64,000 bases of DNA from positions 62,001-126,000 of the forward strand of contig CAMCRE010000003.1 of NCBI GenBank assembly GCA_945877255.1. The letters are read 5' to 3'. The stretch's first letter is position 1, and each line of letters begins with the position of its first letter. Positions 1 through 8,597 of this stretch are shown here, in pieces. The position numbers and the translations under genes are program-made. Origin of the DNA: an uncultured Erysipelotrichaceae bacterium (lineage in GTDB: Bacteria > Bacillota_I > Bacilli_A > Erysipelotrichales > Erysipelotrichaceae). A model generated the notes under the pieces. It was not told the DNA's origin. It saw only the letters and a program-made list of their open reading frames with translations, and searched no databases.

Positions 1-71
1 ATAAATTGGTATTTAGTGTATAACCAAACAATTTCTCTAAAATATAATTTTTGGTGATTTCTTTCTTGCAT
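1..71 (-). CDS. 5' end of an unidentified protein, cut by the window edge
   Basis: An open frame starts at the ATG at 71-69 and runs off the window edge after about 23 codons (MQERNHQKLYFREIVWLYTK...). A purine-rich GGGGGA stretch lies about ten bases upstream. It begins 24 bases after the stop of the GIY-YIG gene, so it could be the next gene of the same operon. Too little is visible to assign a family. Confidence 0.4.
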   Translation of the reverse strand, partial: MQERNHQKLYFREIVWLYTKYQF

Positions 72-94
72 CCAATAATCCCCCTAATACTAAA

Positions 95-958
95 TTATAA
101 AGTATTTTTACTTGATTTTAAAGTGATATTGTCTGCTTTTTTCCAATCAGTTTGACCATTCGAAGAACGTCCTAACACAACAGATGATGCAGCAGAAGGA
201 GACTTAAATTCATAGTTTTGCGAAAATTCGTTTTCCTGTATAATTCCTTCCTGAATTAATACTTTTCTAAGTTTAAAATATGTAGGGCATAGTTCTTCAA
301 ATGAATCTACAAGATCCTTGTCTTGAACTATTTTTGAACCTTTAATAACAGTAAAACCTCCTGTACTATTGAAACCTGTTGCATCAGCATTTTTATTGAC
401 GTTTCTACAATAAAAATATTCCTTTTTATCACTTGGTTTAGGTTTGGGTGATGTTAATATGTTATATCCTAATGTATTAATTAAAATTTTGATAAATTCA
501 ATAAACTCATCCATATTAGCTTTGTGAGATTCTTTAATTACAGTGTTTTTACTCGTATTTTTCGTTAATACTTTATATCGTTTACACTTCCTAGCAATTT
601 CTACTAACCGATGCTCTAAATACTTAATCAATCCTTTATTAAGATCTTTTCCTAAAACAATTAATGCTGTATTCCAAAAATAATTTTCTTCTCTTTGGTC
701 ATATGCGTTTAAATGCTGTAATAGTCGTTGTTTAATATTTTCAGATTCACCGATATATACCGTATCCATTCCTTCCTCTTGACCTATTAAAAAGTATACT
801 CCAATACCATTAATTTCTTCTCTATCACAATTTTTAATATCTGTTTGCGGTATTTTAATTATTTTTCCACTCCAATTGTATATTTCTGCAATTACTAACT
901 CATCCTCTTTTCCATTTACCAAAAATAATTCAATTGTTTTACCATGACTTGACATCAT
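95..958 (-). CDS. GIY-YIG nuclease-fold protein with C-terminal DUF4357
   Basis: The 287-residue protein has the GIY-YIG core near residues 53-70 (GVYFL, then VYIGES), the downstream arginine (about R78) and a conserved-type glutamate in LEHRL. The C-terminal part (GFTVIKGSKI, then SPSAASSVVLGRSSNG) is the DUF4357 signature. Proteins with this pairing occur in Firmicutes and in restriction or mobile contexts. Their substrate is not established, so nuclease activity is inferred from the fold. The start is supported by GGAG five bases before the first of two adjacent ATGs; the second is also possible. Confidence 0.85.
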   Translation of the reverse strand: MMSSHGKTIELFLVNGKEDELVIAEIYNWSGKIIKIPQTDIKNCDREEINGIGVYFLIGQEEGMDTVYIGESENIKQRLLQHLNAYDQREENYFWNTALIVLGKDLNKGLIKYLEHRLVEIARKCKRYKVLTKNTSKNTVIKESHKANMDEFIEFIKILINTLGYNILTSPKPKPSDKKEYFYCRNVNKNADATGFNSTGGFTVIKGSKIVQDKDLVDSFEELCPTYFKLRKVLIQEGIIQENEFSQNYEFKSPSAASSVVLGRSSNGQTDWKKADNITLKSSKNTL

Positions 959-1003
959 ACACGCTCCTTTCCATCCAACTCTACTCTAAATGATTTTGTA
1001 TTA

Positions 1004-1333
1004 CTAATCGGTTATTATTTTTGTAACATTTAAATTCACATCATATATATCATTAACAACAACACACTTTACTTTAAAAATATCGCAAGTGTCATGGACT
1101 AAATTAGAAATTTTTGTTATATGTGACACATTAGATTCTATTTCTTTATCTTCTGAAAAAACAACAATAACCACGCCATTTTTTTCATATACAATATGAA
1201 CTAAATTATTGTATATAACACCATTAATATTCATATGTGGAAACAACCACATTTCATAGTTGCTTTCTTTAGTGCATATTCTTGGTGAAAAAAATATCGA
1301 ATCCTCCGAATTTAAAAAATCTTTAACTGCCAC
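1004..1333 (-). CDS. Unknown 109-residue soluble protein
   Basis: I do not recognise a family. The protein is soluble-looking, with alternating short strands (VHIVYEKNGVVIVVFSEDKE) and no signal peptide or membrane segment. It starts with GTG behind a strong AAAGGAGG site seven bases upstream, which is good evidence that it is translated. A TATAAT box lies at 1354-1359 on the same strand. It ends 45 bases before the start of the GIY-YIG gene, so the two are probably cotranscribed. Confidence 0.65.
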   Translation of the reverse strand: MAVKDFLNSEDSIFFSPRICTKESNYEMWLFPHMNINGVIYNNLVHIVYEKNGVVIVVFSEDKEIESNVSHITKISNLVHDTCDIFKVKCVVVNDIYDVNLNVTKIITD

Positions 1334-1654
1334 TTTTGCCTCCTTTCATACTAATTATACATTACAAAAACACTACAATATCTGGTTTTTGTAATTGCGA
1401 TTAATTTTATTTACATATACTCTTATACAAATATAATTTTATCATTTGATAAAATTTTTGACTGCTTTAAATACGTTCCAAATATCATTTATTAAGATAT
1501 TAAACTTTTATCATTTCTATTAATAATGTTACAATATATTTAATAATTAGTCAATTTATCATTAAATATTGTTCAACACCACGATAAATAAACCGAACTT
1601 TTAAAAATTTTAAATACACTAAAAAATATGCTATAATAAATTAGAGGTGATGAA
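1334..1654. other. AT-rich intergenic region between divergent genes
   Basis: This 321-bp stretch separates the minus-strand genes before it from the plus-strand glycosyltransferase. It holds a perfect 10-bp inverted repeat at 1435-1444/1447-1456 (AATTTTATCA, two-base loop, TGATAAAATT). It also holds promoter-like boxes at both ends. I see no ORF with a ribosome binding site and no RNA gene. Confidence 0.5.
1609..1637 (+). promoter_or_regulatory. Predicted sigma-A promoter of the glycosyltransferase gene
   Basis: TTTAAA (1609-1614), 17 bases, TATAAT (1632-1637). The predicted start of transcription falls at or just before the GAGGTG ribosome binding site, so the 5' leader would be very short. 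The -35 box matches only moderately. Confidence 0.45.
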
Positions 1655-2722
1655 ATGAAAATTGCAATCTTATTTGGGAAATATGGTATGGGACATCAAT
1701 CAGCTGCTATCGCAATTAAAGAACAAATTGAAAAAGATCTTAAAAATATTGAAGTGATAACTGAAGATTTTATCGCATACGCTTATCCTGGCATCAATAA
1801 AATAATGTATGATGGATATAACTTAATCGTCAGTAAAACACCTCTCATTTACACACAAATTTATAAAACGATGGCTAATAAAGAAGATAATTCATTAAAT
1901 GCACAATATTTATTAGCACAAATTAAAAAATATATTAAAGAAAAACAACCAGATATGATTATTTCTACATTACCCGCTGTTTCTCGTGCTGTTTCATTAT
2001 ATAAAGCAAAATATAAATCTAGTTTACCGCTTATTACTTGTATTACGGATATTTCACACTACTATGAATGGGTCCATCTCGAAAGTAATTTATATTTAGT
2101 TGCAGATGAAAGTGTTAAAAAATACTTAGTTCAAAACGGTGTAAACAGAAAAAACATTCGCATTACCGGTATTCCGGTAAAACAAAAATTTCATCAAAAC
2201 AATAACACTCAACACGCCAATAAATTCAACGTATTAATTATGGGTGGAGGTTTAGGTATTATACCTATTAAAAAAACATTTTATGAGAAAATTTCCAATC
2301 AAGACGAAGTTCATGTAACTGTCATATGTGGAAAAAATAAAACACTCTACCAACAACTTCACAATAAATACGCAAACGTTACTGTTGTTGGCTACACAAA
2401 TGAAATTGAAAAATATATGCAACAACATGATCTTGTCATCACAAAAGCTGGTGGAATTACATTATTCGAATGTATATTTTCTAATCTACCTATTTTAGCG
2501 TTTAAACCATTTCTTGCTCAAGAAAAATTTAATGCACACTATATCGAACAAAATAAAATCGGGAAAATTATGTGGAATGGTGATATCAACGATCATATTC
2601 AATCCATTTTAAATAATAAAAATCATATTCAAATGAAATCGAATATGCAACAATTACACAGTACATTACAATTAGATTATTGTAAAGACATAGAAAGAAT
2701 ATTAACACATGAAAAAAAATAA
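1655..2722 (+). CDS. MGDG synthase/UgtP-type glycolipid glycosyltransferase
   Basis: A 355-residue GT-B fold protein. The N-terminal half has the MGDG-synthase type start (FGKYGMGHQSAAIAIKEQ) and the C-terminal half the GT28 nucleotide-sugar region (MGGGLGI, then ITKAGGITLFEC near residue 265). This family transfers a sugar from UDP-glucose or UDP-galactose to diacylglycerol at the inner membrane face. Membrane glycolipid synthesis is therefore the likely role; the exact sugar and number of additions cannot be read. The ATG follows GAGGTGATGAA. The stop overlaps the next gene by 14 bases, which indicates translational coupling with the membrane protein. Confidence 0.85.
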   Translation: MKIAILFGKYGMGHQSAAIAIKEQIEKDLKNIEVITEDFIAYAYPGINKIMYDGYNLIVSKTPLIYTQIYKTMANKEDNSLNAQYLLAQIKKYIKEKQPDMIISTLPAVSRAVSLYKAKYKSSLPLITCITDISHYYEWVHLESNLYLVADESVKKYLVQNGVNRKNIRITGIPVKQKFHQNNNTQHANKFNVLIMGGGLGIIPIKKTFYEKISNQDEVHVTVICGKNKTLYQQLHNKYANVTVVGYTNEIEKYMQQHDLVITKAGGITLFECIFSNLPILAFKPFLAQEKFNAHYIEQNKIGKIMWNGDINDHIQSILNNKNHIQMKSNMQQLHSTLQLDYCKDIERILTHEKK

Positions 2723-3734
2723 AACGATTATTCAGTTACTTTTCTTTGTGTTTTTATTAGTGATAAGTACATACTTATTAATAAAAGATATTCATTATCA
2801 TACATTTAAAAAAATATTAAATAACACTAATATATATTTTATTGGAATAGGTTTAATTATATCGCTAATTTATGTTTCAATGGAATCAATCGCTTTTAAA
2901 TTAGTTTTTAATGTATTAAATGTTAAAACTAAATTTATACAACTACTGCGTTATTCTTTTATTGGTTTTTATTTTTCTGCTATTACGCCTTCTTCAACGG
3001 GAGGACAACCAGCACAAATATACTACATGAAAAAAAATGATATCCCTATTTCTAAATCAACACTAACGTTATTATTGTGTATTTTTGCATATCAAACGAG
3101 TTTAATTTTAATATTTTTAATGTCTTTTATTTTTCAATACCATTATCTTATTGAAATTATCCAACGCATTAAACCACTACTTATTTTTAGTATAACGATT
3201 AACTTTACAATGTGGTTATTATTTTTAATTTTATTGTTTTCAAAAAATATGATTAAATATTTAATCATCTTCACCACAAAAATTTTAAATAAATTCACAA
3301 AACAACCTGAGTCTGCTATCAATAAACTGCATTACATTATAGAAGACTATCATGAATGTGCAATGATTATAAAAACACATCCACAATTACTGTTAAAATT
3401 AATACTTATCCATTCAACACAATTAATTTTACGCTTATCCATCGGATTTTTTGCAGCTAAAGCACTTGGACTACCAACAAATAATGTTGTTGAATTTATC
3501 ACAATCCAAACGATTATTTTATTTACAGTTGCAATGTTACCACTACCTGGTGGAATTGGTATTAGCGAACATTTATATATCACACTTTTCACTAAAATTA
3601 TCCCTAAAAAAATGCTTAATATTGCGGCGATCACAACACAAATTATGAATTATTATTTTATCGTATTGATTGCATTAATTGTTGTAGTGTATTCTCATTT
3701 TAAATACCAAAATAAAAAACCATATTCTACATAA
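2709..3734 (+). CDS. UPF0104 / MprF-flippase-like membrane protein
   Basis: The 341 residues form about eight hydrophobic helices, beginning at residues 5-25. The motif SAITPSSTGGQPAQIYYMKK near residue 95-115 and PLPGGIGISE near 280 are typical of the UPF0104/AglD/YbhN and MprF N-terminal family, associated with lipid or lipid-linked sugar translocation. Coupling to a glycolipid synthase suggests that it handles the glycolipid product; this is inference. It ends at a strong bidirectional terminator. Confidence 0.8.
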   Translation: MKKNKTIIQLLFFVFLLVISTYLLIKDIHYHTFKKILNNTNIYFIGIGLIISLIYVSMESIAFKLVFNVLNVKTKFIQLLRYSFIGFYFSAITPSSTGGQPAQIYYMKKNDIPISKSTLTLLLCIFAYQTSLILIFLMSFIFQYHYLIEIIQRIKPLLIFSITINFTMWLLFLILLFSKNMIKYLIIFTTKILNKFTKQPESAINKLHYIIEDYHECAMIIKTHPQLLLKLILIHSTQLILRLSIGFFAAKALGLPTNNVVEFITIQTIILFTVAMLPLPGGIGISEHLYITLFTKIIPKKMLNIAAITTQIMNYYFIVLIALIVVVYSHFKYQNKKPYST

Positions 3735-3753
3735 TGTTTTAGAATATGGTTTT
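3716..3753. terminator. Bidirectional Rho-independent terminator
   Basis: A perfect 14-bp stem (3716-3729 with 3740-3753) and a 10-base loop, A-rich on the left and T-rich on the right. It sits between the convergent UPF0104 gene and the last gene of the long minus-strand operon and can end both transcripts. Confidence 0.9.
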
Positions 3754-3761
3754 CTTTATAT

Positions 3762-4121
3762 TTATTCCCAACCGTGTTTTTTATTAATATCAATTACTTT
3801 ATCTTTAAAGTATTTAAAGTTAATCCACAATTCATAATCATCTAAATTAATTTCTTGAACCTTAATACGACGTTTCGTTCCAAAATTTTTAACACCATAC
3901 GTTGATAGTGACACACCTATTTTTTTAGCGTCATTTTTAAATGGATTTAATGTTTCTATTTCAGCTTCAAATTTTGATTCAATTAAATCATTCGATTTTA
4001 AATAATCACATAATTCAAAATATTCACTTGCATTAGAAACAATAATTTGAACTTTCATTCGAAATACTTTTCTTAATAACTCACGACTAAACCCTTTACG
4101 GTTAATATTTAAAATATCCAT
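3762..4121 (-). CDS. Unknown 119-residue protein
   Basis: No family is recognised. The N-terminus is basic (MDILNINRKGFSRELLRKVFRMKVQ), followed by mixed alpha/beta sequence and a charged tail. There is no signal peptide or membrane segment. It lies eight bases after the aminopeptidase stop and ends at the operon terminator, and the ATG follows AGGAGGTAAA, so translation is well supported. It is the last gene of the rlmN-to-aminopeptidase run. Confidence 0.65.
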   Translation of the reverse strand: MDILNINRKGFSRELLRKVFRMKVQIIVSNASEYFELCDYLKSNDLIESKFEAEIETLNPFKNDAKKIGVSLSTYGVKNFGTKRRIKVQEINLDDYELWINFKYFKDKVIDINKKHGWE

Positions 4122-4129
4122 TTTACCTC

Positions 4130-5350
4130 CTATAAAATAAATTGACCATTTTTCATGACTTCAATAACTTTTCCATCGTATGTATATCCAATTACTTCTA
4201 AATCTGCCGTTCCAAACATAAAATCAACATGCACATTTGAAATATTTGAACCAATTTCTTGCAATTCTTCACTAGTCATGTTTGCACCATTTTTAACGTT
4301 AATTGGATATGCATTACCTAATGCAATATGACATGCTGCATTTTCATCAAATAATGTGTTGTAAAATAAAATATTCATTTTAGAAATTGGTGAAGTATGT
4401 TCAACTAGTGCAATTTCACCAGTATATGCACTCCCTACATCCATTGATAATAACGATGCTAACGCTTCTTTTCCTTGTTTAGCGTCAAAATCAACAACTT
4501 TACCATTTTCAAATTTCAACCAAAATTCATTAATTAAATTACCTGAATATTCTAATGCTTTAGAACTATACACAATACCATTTAAACGTAATTTATCAGG
4601 CATCGTAAATATTTCTTCGGTTGGAATATTCGCATTAAACTCTACCCCTTTTGTGGATATTTCACTTCCACCACACCAAATATGATCTTTCACAATTCCT
4701 AATTTTAAATCTGTACCTAAACTATTTTTGAAATGAAGATAATCAAAATTTAATTGATTCATAACATTACAACGACGATTTAATTCTTTATTATGCTCTC
4801 TAAATAATTCAATAGCATCTTGATCCTCATAAACATAAGACGCATTGAAAATTGCATTTTGGAGCAATTCTGTGCTATTTTCACCTTCAAATAATTTATT
4901 GGCCCAATCTTCATTAACACCAGCACAAACACACCATTGGTTATGATTTGCCATAAATAATTTTCTAAATGGTTGCATTGCTTTAGCCATTTCTAAATTA
5001 CGCGCTTTAATTTTTTCTGGATCAACACCATCAAACACATTAGAGAACGTTGAACTAATTGAAATATTTGCGGCATTCTCATTTTGAGCTAACGCAATTT
5101 TTTTATTAATCACTGCCGTGTCAATTTCTTTAAGTGTTTCAATGTCTTGATTTAAATAATGCAGTTTCATTAACTGTGAATCAATATAGTCCACAAAAAC
5201 TTTACTCGCCCCATTTTCATAAGCTTTTTTCGTTAATAAACGTGCTAACGTCATACACTCTACAGGTGAATTAATAATTAATGGTTGCCCTTTTTGAATA
5301 TTTACACCTTGTTTAATAATTAATTCCGCATATTTTTCTAATAATTTCAT
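4130..5350 (-). CDS. M29-family metallo-aminopeptidase (AmpS/PepS type)
   Basis: The 406-residue length fits the M29 family. Diagnostic regions are NIPTEEIFTMPDK, TGEIALVEHTSPIS, FYNTLFDENAACHIALGNAYP and VHVDFMFGT, which contain the expected Glu, His, Tyr and Asp metal and catalytic ligands. These cytosolic enzymes use cobalt, zinc or manganese to remove N-terminal residues from peptides. The ATG overlaps the ROK kinase stop by four bases (ATGA). A role in peptide catabolism is inferred. Confidence 0.92.
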   Translation of the reverse strand: MKLLEKYAELIIKQGVNIQKGQPLIINSPVECMTLARLLTKKAYENGASKVFVDYIDSQLMKLHYLNQDIETLKEIDTAVINKKIALAQNENAANISISSTFSNVFDGVDPEKIKARNLEMAKAMQPFRKLFMANHNQWCVCAGVNEDWANKLFEGENSTELLQNAIFNASYVYEDQDAIELFREHNKELNRRCNVMNQLNFDYLHFKNSLGTDLKLGIVKDHIWCGGSEISTKGVEFNANIPTEEIFTMPDKLRLNGIVYSSKALEYSGNLINEFWLKFENGKVVDFDAKQGKEALASLLSMDVGSAYTGEIALVEHTSPISKMNILFYNTLFDENAACHIALGNAYPINVKNGANMTSEELQEIGSNISNVHVDFMFGTADLEVIGYTYDGKVIEVMKNGQFIL

Positions 5351-6246
5351 TTTATACTCTCCTTCGCCAACATCGCAGCGCCAACTATTCCTGGTTCATT
5401 TAATTGAGCTAATTCAAAACGAATATCACGCATCGCATCATGCACTAATTCATCAAAATATTTTTTTACTAATGGTAAAAATAAGTCTTTCGATTGCATC
5501 ACACCCCCACCAAACACAAATACGTGTGGATCAACAACATGTGCAACAGATGATAGCATGACAGCTAAATCATATGCAATATCGTCTACTAATTTGATTG
5601 CTTGTGGATCGTTAGCTTTAACTAAATCAAACAATTGTTTTGCGGAAGTAAATGATGTATTAAATAATTCACGCCCTCTTCTAATCATTGCAAGTCCACT
5701 AGCTTCATTTTCAACAGCGCCAATATTTAAATGATTGTATTTTTTGCGGTTTCGATCAATTATGATATTACCAATTTCACCTGCATATCCAAAACGTCCA
5801 GATAAAACTTTTTTATTAATAACAGCAGCGCCACCAATTCCAGTTGAAACGGTCACATAATAAATAATATTGTCGTTTTTGCCAGCACCATGAACTGCTT
5901 CTGCTAATGCAGCTGAATTAACATCATTATCTAAAAACACTGGTAATCCTATTTCTTTTTCAATAATTTTATAAAATTCATAAAATTCAAACCCTGGCAC
6001 ATTCGTTGCCATCGTCATCACGTTTTCATCTGTTTTAACAGGTCCTGGCACAGCTATTCCAATACCTAAACATGATTGATAATCATCTAATGATTTTATC
6101 ATATCAATCATTTTTGATACGACAAATTCACGTCCTTTTTCCATTTCAGTTTCTTGTTTTACTTCACATAAAACATTACCTAATTCATCTACAACCGCAG
6201 CACGCACATTTGTGCCACCTAAATCTATTCCTATGTATTTTTTCAT
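5347..6246 (-). CDS. ROK-family sugar kinase lacking the zinc motif
   Basis: A 299-residue ASKHA-fold kinase with the phosphate-binding start MKKYIGIDLGGTNVRAA, the LDNDVNSAALAE segment with the probable catalytic Asp, and STGIGGAAVINKK. Where ROK glucokinases carry CxCGxxGCxE, this protein has KKYNHLNIGAVENEASG, with no cysteine or zinc-binding residues. It is probably a cytosolic hexose kinase; its substrate is open. GGAGGG precedes the ATG. It lies between a GNAT protein and the aminopeptidase. Confidence 0.85.
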   Translation of the reverse strand: MKKYIGIDLGGTNVRAAVVDELGNVLCEVKQETEMEKGREFVVSKMIDMIKSLDDYQSCLGIGIAVPGPVKTDENVMTMATNVPGFEFYEFYKIIEKEIGLPVFLDNDVNSAALAEAVHGAGKNDNIIYYVTVSTGIGGAAVINKKVLSGRFGYAGEIGNIIIDRNRKKYNHLNIGAVENEASGLAMIRRGRELFNTSFTSAKQLFDLVKANDPQAIKLVDDIAYDLAVMLSSVAHVVDPHVFVFGGGVMQSKDLFLPLVKKYFDELVHDAMRDIRFELAQLNEPGIVGAAMLAKESIK

Positions 6247-6255
6247 TTTACCCTC

Positions 6256-7164
6256 CTATCTATTAAAAAAATCTTGAAAATAAGATTTTTCAATAAAAAA
6301 ATCTAATAATTCATTTTGTAGTTTAATTTTCTTATTAAATAATTTATTAAATAAAACTAAATGATTAATTTTAATCATAACCGATTTATCTTTCTTATAA
6401 ATAACATCTTTAAATAAACGATGTAACGGTTCAAATTGTGTAACAACTAAAACAATATCAAAATAATTTTCTGAAATAAACGCTAATAACGATTTTAATG
6501 TTGCTGTATTTAAGTAAATAATTTCATCAATTCGACATATCCCATTTTTATTCATATTATAAATGGCATATCCCATACATTTATTATTATGGTATAAACT
6601 TACTATTTTTTTATTACATTCATATACAGTTTTAATTAATTTCTCAAAATATGCTTCATCTTTCACAATATGATTTTTAAACGCTTGTGTAAATTCACGA
6701 TATACTTCACATAAATGTTGTGGATTTGCTTGTTCGTATACGTTACGATAATTAATTTTAGATAACTGTTGTTTTGGAATAGTATACTCATATGTGTCAT
6801 ATATTTTAGTATAACCGTGTTTACTAAATAATTTAGTATTATACGCCCTCACAACACTAAATAAACAGCTTTTTTTAGCATAATAATCTTGAATTTCTAA
6901 TAAATGATTAGCATGTTGGCGATTGCGATAATCAACATGTGTAACGATTTGTTTCAAGAAATGTGATTGAATATTAAATGCATCAAAATTAAGAATCACG
7001 TTATCAGAAAAAATCGCGCTAATTACTTTTTCATCATTTTTTTTTATTATTTTTAAATCAGAATCAAACAATAACTGTTTTGCATCATTTTTATCACGAT
7101 AAGCATACTCCAATAGCATTTTATAAACATCATTATAATGATGCTCTTTCATTAACGCAATCAT
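6256..7164 (-). CDS. GNAT-like acetyltransferase, Eis-type arrangement
   Basis: A 302-residue protein. Residues about 70-130 look like a GNAT acetyl-CoA site (VTHVDYRNRQHANHLLEIQ) followed by the Eis-type KLFSKHGYTKIYDTYEYTIP. A second GNAT-like half covers about residues 135-250. The usual C-terminal sterol-carrier domain of Eis proteins seems absent or degenerate. The substrate is unknown. The start is preceded by AGGA and lies two bases after the stop of the small membrane protein. Confidence 0.6.
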   Translation of the reverse strand: MIALMKEHHYNDVYKMLLEYAYRDKNDAKQLLFDSDLKIIKKNDEKVISAIFSDNVILNFDAFNIQSHFLKQIVTHVDYRNRQHANHLLEIQDYYAKKSCLFSVVRAYNTKLFSKHGYTKIYDTYEYTIPKQQLSKINYRNVYEQANPQHLCEVYREFTQAFKNHIVKDEAYFEKLIKTVYECNKKIVSLYHNNKCMGYAIYNMNKNGICRIDEIIYLNTATLKSLLAFISENYFDIVLVVTQFEPLHRLFKDVIYKKDKSVMIKINHLVLFNKLFNKKIKLQNELLDFFIEKSYFQDFFNR

Positions 7165-7166
7165 AT

Positions 7167-7376
7167 TTAGTCCTCTACTTTTTCAGTATATTCAGCGTTT
7201 AAAACATCATCTTGTTTTTTCTCATCTTTATAAATCGGTGTGCTATAATTTCGTGAAAAACGATGTATAAGATATATCACAATTCCGATAATTAAAAGCG
7301 GAAGAAATAAAAGACGCAAAATAAACATTAATAGAAAAATAATGATTCCAATAAATATAATAACAGATATTTCCAT
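7167..7376 (-). CDS. Small single-pass or hairpin membrane protein, 69 residues
   Basis: The start is placed at the ATG at 7376 because AGGAGGT lies four bases upstream; a start further upstream at 7394 has no such site. The protein has one long hydrophobic stretch (residues about 4-38, ISVIIFIGIIIFLLMFILRL onward) that could span the membrane once or twice, then a charged cytosolic tail ending in EYTEKVED. No family is recognised. It sits between thiN and the GNAT gene. Confidence 0.7.
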   Translation of the reverse strand: MEISVIIFIGIIIFLLMFILRLLFLPLLIIGIVIYLIHRFSRNYSTPIYKDEKKQDDVLNAEYTEKVED

Positions 7377-7377
7377 A

Positions 7378-7956
7378 TTAACCTCCTGTTTCAATTAATA
7401 AAATTTTTCCACTGATTACTTCTACTTCACCTTCATCTGCAATTAAAACGTTTGAAATCGTTTTTAAAGATTGTGGCGTTAATAAAGCGTTTTTTAGTGG
7501 ATATTTAAAATAATGTAACGTTACTTCTGTATTTTCTAATGCAAATAATGAAATATATTGATTTTTATTAATAATACGATGTTTACCAACACTTAATATT
7601 TTAATTGTTTCATCATTATTCCATAGTTCAATATTTTCACTTAATTGCATTAATTTTAGTGTGTATAAAAAATGATCACTTCGCCCACCAAAACAATTCA
7701 CCACAATAATTTTATCGTATTGATCTTTAGAATATAAAATAGCTAATTCTAAATCTGTTTCATCTTTTTCTTTCGGATATACTTTTAATGGAAAATTAAA
7801 ATTTTTTGAAGTAGAATCAAAATCACCAATACCTAAAATAGGACTAATGCCTTGATTAACACAATGTTGGCACCCTTTATCTACACCAATATAATCTGCA
7901 CCCGCAATTTTAGGAATTTCACCTGCCATTGCAGCTACTAATACTACAATTCGCAT
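7378..7956 (-). CDS. thiN: Thiamine pyrophosphokinase
   Basis: A 192-residue enzyme that makes thiamine diphosphate from thiamine and ATP. The motifs GDFDS (44-48), KDETDLELA (64-72) and GGRSDH (90-95) are those of the family, and the length is slightly short of the usual 210. Its start overlaps the rpe stop by 13 bases, giving the common order rsgA-rpe-thiN. It fits with the TPP-riboswitch-controlled uptake operon at 24329-27136: the cell appears able to salvage and pyrophosphorylate the vitamin. Confidence 0.95.
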   Translation of the reverse strand: MRIVVLVAAMAGEIPKIAGADYIGVDKGCQHCVNQGISPILGIGDFDSTSKNFNFPLKVYPKEKDETDLELAILYSKDQYDKIIVVNCFGGRSDHFLYTLKLMQLSENIELWNNDETIKILSVGKHRIINKNQYISLFALENTEVTLHYFKYPLKNALLTPQSLKTISNVLIADEGEVEVISGKILLIETGG

Positions 7957-8597
7957 AACGATTGAATATTTTGAATAATATCGCCTTTAAATACGAAACT
8001 GCCGGCAACTAAAATATCAACACCTGCTTCAACACAAAGTTTACCAGTACTTGCATTAATTCCACCATCTACTTCAATTAATGTTGGTAGTTGTAACTGC
8101 GTAATATGTTGTTTTAAAAATTGTATTTTTTGTGGTGTATTTGCCATAAAAGGTTGTCCTCCAAAACCTGGTTCAACCCCCATTACTAATACTAAATCAA
8201 AATGCGGTAATAACGGTATAATTTCACTAATATCGGTATGTGGTTTAAAACTAATACCCGCTAAAATATTTTTAGAACGAATAACTTTAGCATATTCAAT
8301 TAATTGCTGCGGTGATGCTACTTCATAATGAATCGTTAAACAATGAATGTTTTCTTTTAAAAATATATCTAACGCTAAGTCTAAGTTATCAACCATTAAG
8401 TGGATATCCATTTTTAACCCACTTCGTTTACTTATCCCCCTCAACAAATCAACACCAAATGTATAATTCGGTACAAAATGGCCATCCATTACATCATAAT
8501 GTAACCATTGTGCAGCTGATTTTTTTAATGTGTCTAATTGCTCACTTAATTGCGAATAATCAATCGCTAAAATTGATGGTGCAATAATTTTTTTCAT
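7944..8597 (-). CDS. rpe: Ribulose-phosphate 3-epimerase
   Basis: A 217-residue TIM-barrel enzyme that interconverts ribulose 5-phosphate and xylulose 5-phosphate in the pentose phosphate pathway. Visible are APSILAIDYSQL at the start, HYDVMDGHFVPNYTFG, IHLMVDN, MGVEPGFGGQPF and EVDGGIN, which carry the metal ligands and phosphate-binding glycines. AAGGAG precedes the ATG, and the gene overlaps rsgA by four bases. Length and motifs are full. Confidence 0.97.
   Translation of the reverse strand: MKKIIAPSILAIDYSQLSEQLDTLKKSAAQWLHYDVMDGHFVPNYTFGVDLLRGISKRSGLKMDIHLMVDNLDLALDIFLKENIHCLTIHYEVASPQQLIEYAKVIRSKNILAGISFKPHTDISEIIPLLPHFDLVLVMGVEPGFGGQPFMANTPQKIQFLKQHITQLQLPTLIEVDGGINASTGKLCVEAGVDILVAGSFVFKGDIIQNIQSLCEL

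Noticed and set aside
1435-1456. AT-only inverted repeat as a terminator
   Set aside because: Two-base loop, no GC pair run and no gene ends nearby on the plus strand; it is noted only as an inverted repeat.
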